From: Agelaius tricolor
Taxonomy: Eukaryota > Chordata > Aves > Passeriformes > Icteridae
Direction of reading: 5' to 3'
Length of the DNA stretch: 64,000 bases
Assembly: GCA_023055355.1 (NCBI GenBank)
Contig: JALJCS010000001.1
Coordinates: forward strand, 97,077,381 to 97,141,380
The notes below the pieces were generated by a model. The model had not been told where the DNA came from, did not search any database, and was given only the letters and a program-made list of their open reading frames with translations. Positions 60,501-64,000 of this stretch are shown one piece after another. The first letter of the stretch is position 1. The number at the start of each line of letters is the position of its first letter. The position numbers and the translations under genes were made by a program.

Positions 60501-62868
60501 TTCTTTTTGAGAAAGATTAAATTCTCCACACCTGTATGAAAGTTAAGTAAAAATATTTCCCTCCCTCCTCAAAACATGAAATACTGTGTATTTAAATTTT
60601 TTTAATTGAAATACTGATCTGGAAAGGTTTAAACATGTTATGTCAAGCCTTGGCCCAATGTTCAGCAAATTATATCAGTTGCTTTACATTGGTATTGTGT
60701 GGATCCTAAGTTTGTACTGAATTTTGTCTCATACAGATTAATTGTAGCAAAACCTCTTTTCAGATCTTTTGCTCACTTCCTAATATCTCTGAGCTTAGAG
60801 CTAAAGGATGTTTTCTTGCAGCATTTTGTTCTCCTGTTATGATAAAACTTGTAGGTACAGTTCTGATGGATTCCAGGTGAATAGTGGGAATAATTTGTTT
60901 ATATTTTTACGTTAACATTTTATGACCCCATATGGGTGTGGGCTCAGACTCAGGCCACAGATAAAACAGGTTTTCAGGAAGCCCAAACGTTACTGCATGC
61001 TCTCACTCCTGTTCTTCCCAATGAGTAGCTACAGTTTTAAGTCAGGGTTTGGGACTCTCTGTACCTAATTTTATCCATCTAAAATTCAAACATAAAATTC
61101 TACGGCGTACTAAGGTGTGCTCCACAAGGGAAAGACCTTTTCACAAGCACTTGCAGAAGACAATTAGTTCATTTTCTCTTTGATATTTCTTACAGCAGTG
61201 GGACTTACTCTCCAGAGGTGCCTGTTTTTCCCCCAGCACTGACTGTGTCAGTAGTGCAGGTGCTAGTCTAGACTGGAGACCCAGCTTTTAAGTAACCTGA
61301 GTGAAGTGCAGTGAACCCTGTTCCATAGCTGCACTATAAATACACTACAAACCCTTTTCTTTACAAAGTGACTGGGTTTTCTCCCCAGAAGGAGACCAGC
61401 ATAGAATCATTAAGGTTGGAAAAAAACCTCTGGGATCGTTAAGTCCAATCTTTGACCAAACACCACCATATCAAATAAACCATAGCACTAAGTGCCATAT
61501 CTACTCATCTCTTGAACACTTCCAGGGATGGTGTTTCCACCACTTCCCTGGGCACTCTTCCAATGCTTAACCACTCTTTCAGGGAAGAAATTTTCCTCAT
61601 GCCCAACCTGAACCTCAGCTTGGTGCAACCTGAGGCTATTTCCCTTTGTCCTGTCAGCTGTTGCCCTGGACAAGAAACTGACCCCCCCTTGCCACAGCCT
61701 CCTTTTAGGCAGTTGTAAAGCAATAAGGTCTCCCCTGAGCCTTTTTGGCTCCAGAATAAAAAAACCCACTACCTTTAGCTGCTCCTTATAGGACTTACAG
61801 CTTCCAGACCCTTCATCAGCTTTGTTGCCCTTCTCATACAGCAGAAGGAATCAAAATCAGTACATTTGATTTTATTTGCTCTCAGCTCTCTCCCACAGTG
61901 CATTTTACAAACACTAATTTTCACTCACAACATCCTAGCAGAGGAGGTGCTAGTAAGCTTCAGCAGCTTTGAGAAAATATAGGAAGTCTCAAGTACATAT
62001 CTGAAGTGATAAAAAGGACTGAGGAATTGCAGTTCCAGTTCTGTATTTGTAAAGTGTTGGGTTTTTTTTCTGATTCAATAGAATTTTTTTTACCCATTTC
62101 TTTCAAAGGTCTCAACATAACTACTTGAGAATCACTCGAATTCTGAAAAGCCTTGGTGAACTTGGATATGAGAGTTTCAAATCTCCCCTGGTAAAATTTA
62201 TTCTGCATGAAGCTCTTGTGGAAGATACCATTCCCAACATTAAGCAAAGTGCTCTAGAATATTTTGTGTATACTATTAGAGACAGAAGAGAAAGGAGGAA
62301 ACTGCTGAGATTTGCCCAGCAACATTATACGCCCTCAGAGCATTTTATCTGGGGACCCCCGAGAAGACAGAAGTCAGAGGGAAGCAGAGCAAATAAAAAG
62401 CCAGCATCTCCAGTTTCCATTCCCAATAGTCATATTTCTAAGCATAAGAAACCAAAAGAGCCTAAGAATACATCGGCAAGTGGAAGCTCAGCTGGTAAAA
62501 TAACTGAAGAAAGAAAGGTAGAATTCACAAAAAATGGGGAAGAAAATGATCAGGATGAACAAGAAGTGAACTGTGATGCTGTTAGGCAGAACAACATTGA
62601 AAAGAACAGTGACACTGATACCAGTCAACTTTCAAAATCAGACGAAATTCATGATAATTCCGACAGAAAGGAGGACGCTTCTTATTCCAAAAAAGATGAT
62701 GAAAATCTGAACAATGACTGTGGAAATCACCCAAGTGTTATAGAGGAAGATTTATGTAACACTGAGAATTCTTCAAATGACCCATCATCAGATCTACAAG
62801 ATAACCTTGATAAGGATACACTTTCAGGAGGGACCACCACAAAAACTAAGGAGGAGCTCAAACCATGA
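54313..62868 (+). CDS. OGFRL1: Opioid growth factor receptor-like protein 1, seven coding exons
   Basis: The coding sequence is join(54313..54567, 55918..56004, 56542..56620, 59610..59688, 59779..59845, 59988..60133, 62109..62868). It gives 1473 nt and 490 residues with a TGA stop; all introns are GT-AG. Human OGFRL1 is about 451 residues by memory, so the bird tail is slightly longer. Residues 1-85 are an acidic, Pro/Ala-rich head that starts MGSLLSGVSF, with the conserved EPTTVEDCDSTW. Residues about 98-322 form the OGFr conserved domain (Pfam OGFr_N), including RSFYAARDLYKYRHQYP, NDLCNLRFYKNKIPFKPDG, HTYIQWLFPLREQGLNFYAK and ALEYFVYTIRDRRERR. Residues 323-490 are acidic, Ser/Asn/Lys-rich and probably disordered, and lack the tandem repeats that close OGFR itself. 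A basic cluster at 295-305 (RDRRERRKLLR) could serve nuclear import. OGFR binds met-enkephalin; the like-1 protein has no firmly established function. The start is set by homology to the family N-terminus. Confidence 0.97.
54568..55917 (+). other. OGFRL1: OGFRL1 intron 1
   Basis: A 1350-nt intron. Its first 200 bases still belong to the CpG island; the rest is AT-rich with no recognised repeat. The acceptor is CTAACTGTTTCAG|AGTGGT. Confidence 0.9.
55918..56004 (+). CDS. OGFRL1: OGFRL1 coding exon 2 (residues 86-114)
   Basis: Reads SGDGAELTAKPKRSFYAARD then LYKYRHQYP, highly conserved in the family from KPKRSFYAARD on. Phase 0 at both ends; the donor is CCA|GTAAGA. Confidence 0.96.
56092..56131. 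repeat. 20-bp tandem duplication in intron 2
   Basis: Two adjacent 20-base units, AACCAAAAAGCTGATACACA and AACCAAAAAGCTGAGACACA, differ by one base. It lies about 90 bp after the exon 2 donor, in the 537-nt intron 2 (56005-56541), which otherwise holds nothing assignable. Confidence 0.9.
56542..56620 (+). CDS. OGFRL1: OGFRL1 coding exon 3 (residues 115-140 plus one base)
   Basis: Reads NFKDLRYQNDLCNLRFYKNK then IPFKPDG. The acceptor is a tandem TAG|CAG|AAC: the downstream site gives the family-typical YP-NFKD junction, while use of the upstream one would add a Gln (YP-Q-NFKD). The donor is GATG|GTGAGT. Confidence 0.95.
56621..59609 (+). other. OGFRL1: OGFRL1 intron 3, the longest intron
   Basis: A 2989-nt intron without a recognised interspersed repeat. 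It holds the hairpin at 56834-56880 and short tandem pieces near 57689-57724. The part from 57100 to 58460 is purine-rich on the + strand and has only chance open frames. The acceptor is TTTTTATGCAG|GGGTTT. Confidence 0.9.
56834..56880. repeat. 47-nt near-perfect hairpin in intron 3
   Basis: CTTTTCTTAGAC (56837-56848) pairs exactly with 56866-56877. After one A.A mismatch, TTATCA (56850-56855) pairs exactly with 56859-56864 around a three-base GCA loop. Outward, G56836.T78 (a G.U wobble in RNA), T35-A79 and G34-C80 extend the stem by three. In total 21 pairs of 22 positions form. The loop is too tight and the stem a little short for a normal microRNA precursor. Confidence 0.9.
59610..59688 (+). 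CDS. OGFRL1: OGFRL1 coding exon 4 (residues 141-167)
   Basis: Reads GVYIEEVLNKWKGDYEKLEH then NHTYIQ plus two bases of Trp167. The donor is CAGTG|GTTAGT. It is followed by a 90-nt intron, the shortest of the gene. Confidence 0.96.
59779..59845 (+). CDS. OGFRL1: OGFRL1 coding exon 5 (residues 167-189)
   Basis: Completes Trp167 and reads LFPLREQGLNFYAKELTTYE then IE, a hallmark of the OGFr domain. The acceptor is TTAACAG|GCTTTT; the donor is GAG|GTAAGT with phase 0. The following intron is 142 nt. Confidence 0.97.
59988..60133 (+). CDS. OGFRL1: OGFRL1 coding exon 6 (residues 190-238)
   Basis: Reads EFKKTKEAIRRFLLAYKMML then EFFGIKLIDKTGNVARAANW then QERFQHLN plus two bases of Glu238. The acceptor is TCCATTAG|GAATTC; the donor is AATGA|GTAAGT. 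Confidence 0.97.
60134..62108 (+). other. OGFRL1: OGFRL1 intron 6
   Basis: A 1975-nt intron with a reversed CR1 copy at 61401-61836. The rest shows no recognised element. It ends in TTTTTTTTACCCATTTCTTTCAAAG|GTCTCA, a long pyrimidine tract before the acceptor. Confidence 0.9.
61401..61836 (-). mobile_element. CR1 LINE 3' end, reversed, inside intron 6
   Basis: On the + strand the reverse complement of the CR1 3' end is plain: ATAGAATCATTAAGGTTGGA, CACTTCCAGGGATGGTGTTT, CCACCACTTCCCTGGGCA, TGCCCAACCTGAACCTCAGC, GGTCTCCCCTGAGCC, GCTGCTCCTTATAGGACTTA, and CTTCATCAGCTTTGTTGCCC. About 436 bp is kept with moderate divergence. Open frames over it on either strand come from the element. It is antisense to OGFRL1 and ends about 270 bp before exon 7. 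Confidence 0.95.
62109..62868 (+). CDS. OGFRL1: OGFRL1 coding exon 7 (residues 238-490, stop)
   Basis: Completes Glu238, then SQHNYLRITRILKSLGELGY and on through the end of the OGFr domain (WGPP at 319-322). The remaining 168 residues are hydrophilic and rich in Glu, Asp, Asn, Ser and Lys, with no tandem repeats and no membrane segment. The frame ends in TGA at 62866-62868. An open frame beginning at 62125 on this strand is just the interior of this exon (TTG, Leu244). Confidence 0.97.
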
Positions 62869-63475
62869 GTCTGAGATTTAAAAAATCCTTGTTTCACGTT
62901 GAATGAAGCAAAATTATTCATTGCTTGTTAATTTTGGTTGAAATTTCCATCTAATGTTAGTTTACAAGACTATGCTTGTTGCAAATGCATCAGATTAGGC
63001 TTCTGGTAGGTTAATGAATTTTGGTTTTTTCAATCTCAGTTTATCAGCAGTCAGCCAGGTGTGTCTCTTTAAAACAATTGTGCATATTGAAAGCTAAGAA
63101 ATTCATTATCTTTTCCAGACAGATTGCGCAGAAAAGCTTATCTACTTTTTAAAATTCATCCAGTATTGAAAAAAAAATAAGGTGTAACAACTAAAAAGCC
63201 TTGGAACATCCAAATTTTAAGTTTCCTTTAAGCTTGCTTTAAGTTTTGTTTTCCATTTAGGAAATTACTAGAAATTATTTCAAAACCACAGTGTTTTGCC
63301 CCAGTGGTTATTTTTTTAGGAACCATGGCCGTGATTAATAGCGGTATTTGCACAGTATCTTTTAGCTTAGATTAGCATCTTTGTTGGAGGCACTTAACAA
63401 TTGATAGCATATATCATGTCCTGTACAGCTGGGAATCACTGTATATTGAATAAAAGTTTTAACTTAAGAGAAACT
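62869..63475 (+). other. OGFRL1: OGFRL1 3' UTR (short form)
   Basis: About 600 nt from the stop to just past the first good polyadenylation signal. It includes GTTTACA at 62960-62966, which matches the miR-30 seed as a 7mer-A1 site. The end is inferred from the signal; longer forms ending beyond the window are possible. Confidence 0.65.
63449..63454 (+). terminator. OGFRL1: Polyadenylation signal AATAAA of OGFRL1
   Basis: A canonical AATAAA in ATTGAATAAAAGTTTT, 581 nt after the stop codon, followed by T-rich sequence (GAGTTTTTGG) about 35 nt later that may act as the downstream element. Cleavage is expected about 10-30 nt after the signal. Confidence 0.8.
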
Positions 63476-64000
63476 GTATCCAGAGTTTTTGGATACAAGG
63501 GAAACTGCACTTTAGACTTCTTTTAGTCCCTGTTAAATTCTCCCTTCTCTTGACTCATTTGTTACAACTCATCTGGGAGGAGGGATCTCTTTGATCTCTC
63601 AAATTTGGTCTCAGTTTGAAAGCTCTCTGTTATTCGGCTGTAATAAGAAGACTCCCCCAGCTGGGTTCAGCACCTGGAAAGCCTCTGGACAGCTGAAAAG
63701 CAGTGTCTTTATCACAGAGCGCTGCCTTATCAGCAAAGCCATCAGAGAAAAGGTCACCAGGCATGGCACATTGGGTCTCACTTGAACTTCAATGTTTCCT
63801 GGCTAGTTTTGGGTAGAATCTGCACAGTGCAGTCACCTGTTGCTGGTCTCAGAGACAAAGGCAGTCCTGATACTTCTTTCCAGATGTCTGTTCCCTCTCT
63901 TTGCTCTCTCACAGTTTTATGTTACTTTGATAAGCAATGTAAACTTAAGGCAGGTCAGTCTGTTGGCTATGCTGGAGCCCATCAAGATTTTCACTGTTAA
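63476..64000. other. Sequence downstream of OGFRL1
   Basis: I recognise no gene. Two open frames run on the + strand, the second reaching the window end, but neither has a recognisable domain or splice context. Confidence 0.4.

Noticed and set aside
1..64000. A novel multi-gene system, CRISPR array, tRNA or rRNA gene
   Set aside because: Nothing in either strand supports one: no regularly spaced repeats, no cloverleaf recognised and no cluster of coding regions. The window is ordinary vertebrate DNA with two known genes.

Overview
The window reads as vertebrate nuclear DNA from a bird. The base composition is AT-rich and intron-like. The interspersed repeats are mostly CR1 LINEs with the avian-type 3' end (short ATTCTGTGA-like terminal repeats), plus one LTR of a family I associate with songbird and other neoavian genomes. 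Two genes are recognisable: the microRNA gene MIR30C2 (about 19.8 kb) and the protein-coding gene OGFRL1, opioid growth factor receptor-like 1 (54.3-62.9 kb). Both are on the + strand. The passerine assignment is only an impression from the repeat families. There is no bacterial-type operon, CRISPR array, phage or toxin system here.

Layout. Bases 1-19.4 kb are non-coding, probably part of the miR-30 host transcription unit or intergenic DNA. At 19764-19835 lies a near-perfect pre-miR-30c-2 hairpin, about 300 bp after a good splice-acceptor sequence that could open the last exon of the primary transcript. From 20 to 53 kb there is non-coding DNA with at least six CR1 pieces on both strands (one coding for a recognisable stretch of reverse transcriptase, one or two of ancient type), one LTR with a short remnant of retroviral leader, and several simple repeats: (CT)n, an 80-nt uninterrupted pyrimidine tract, (ATGG)n and a 53-nt poly-T run.

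From about 53.93 to 54.76 kb there is a dense CpG island that carries the OGFRL1 promoter and first exon. The gene has seven coding exons (54313-54567, 55918-56004, 56542-56620, 59610-59688, 59779-59845, 59988-60133, 62109-62868). They join in frame to 1473 nt, a 490-residue protein, with every junction obeying GT-AG. A polyadenylation signal follows at 63449. Points of interest are an N-terminal myristoylation-like motif, a five-codon upstream ORF, a tandem NAGNAG acceptor at exon 3, a 47-nt near-perfect hairpin in intron 3, and a miR-30 seed match in the 3' UTR, which links the two genes of the window.

The two genes are neighbours in mammals too, but there (from memory) the miR-30 unit runs tail-to-tail with OGFRL1. 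Here both run in the same direction with the microRNA upstream, so a local rearrangement between lineages, or in the assembly, is likely. I found no convincing undescribed multi-gene system; the best leads are the regulatory and structural observations listed in the findings.
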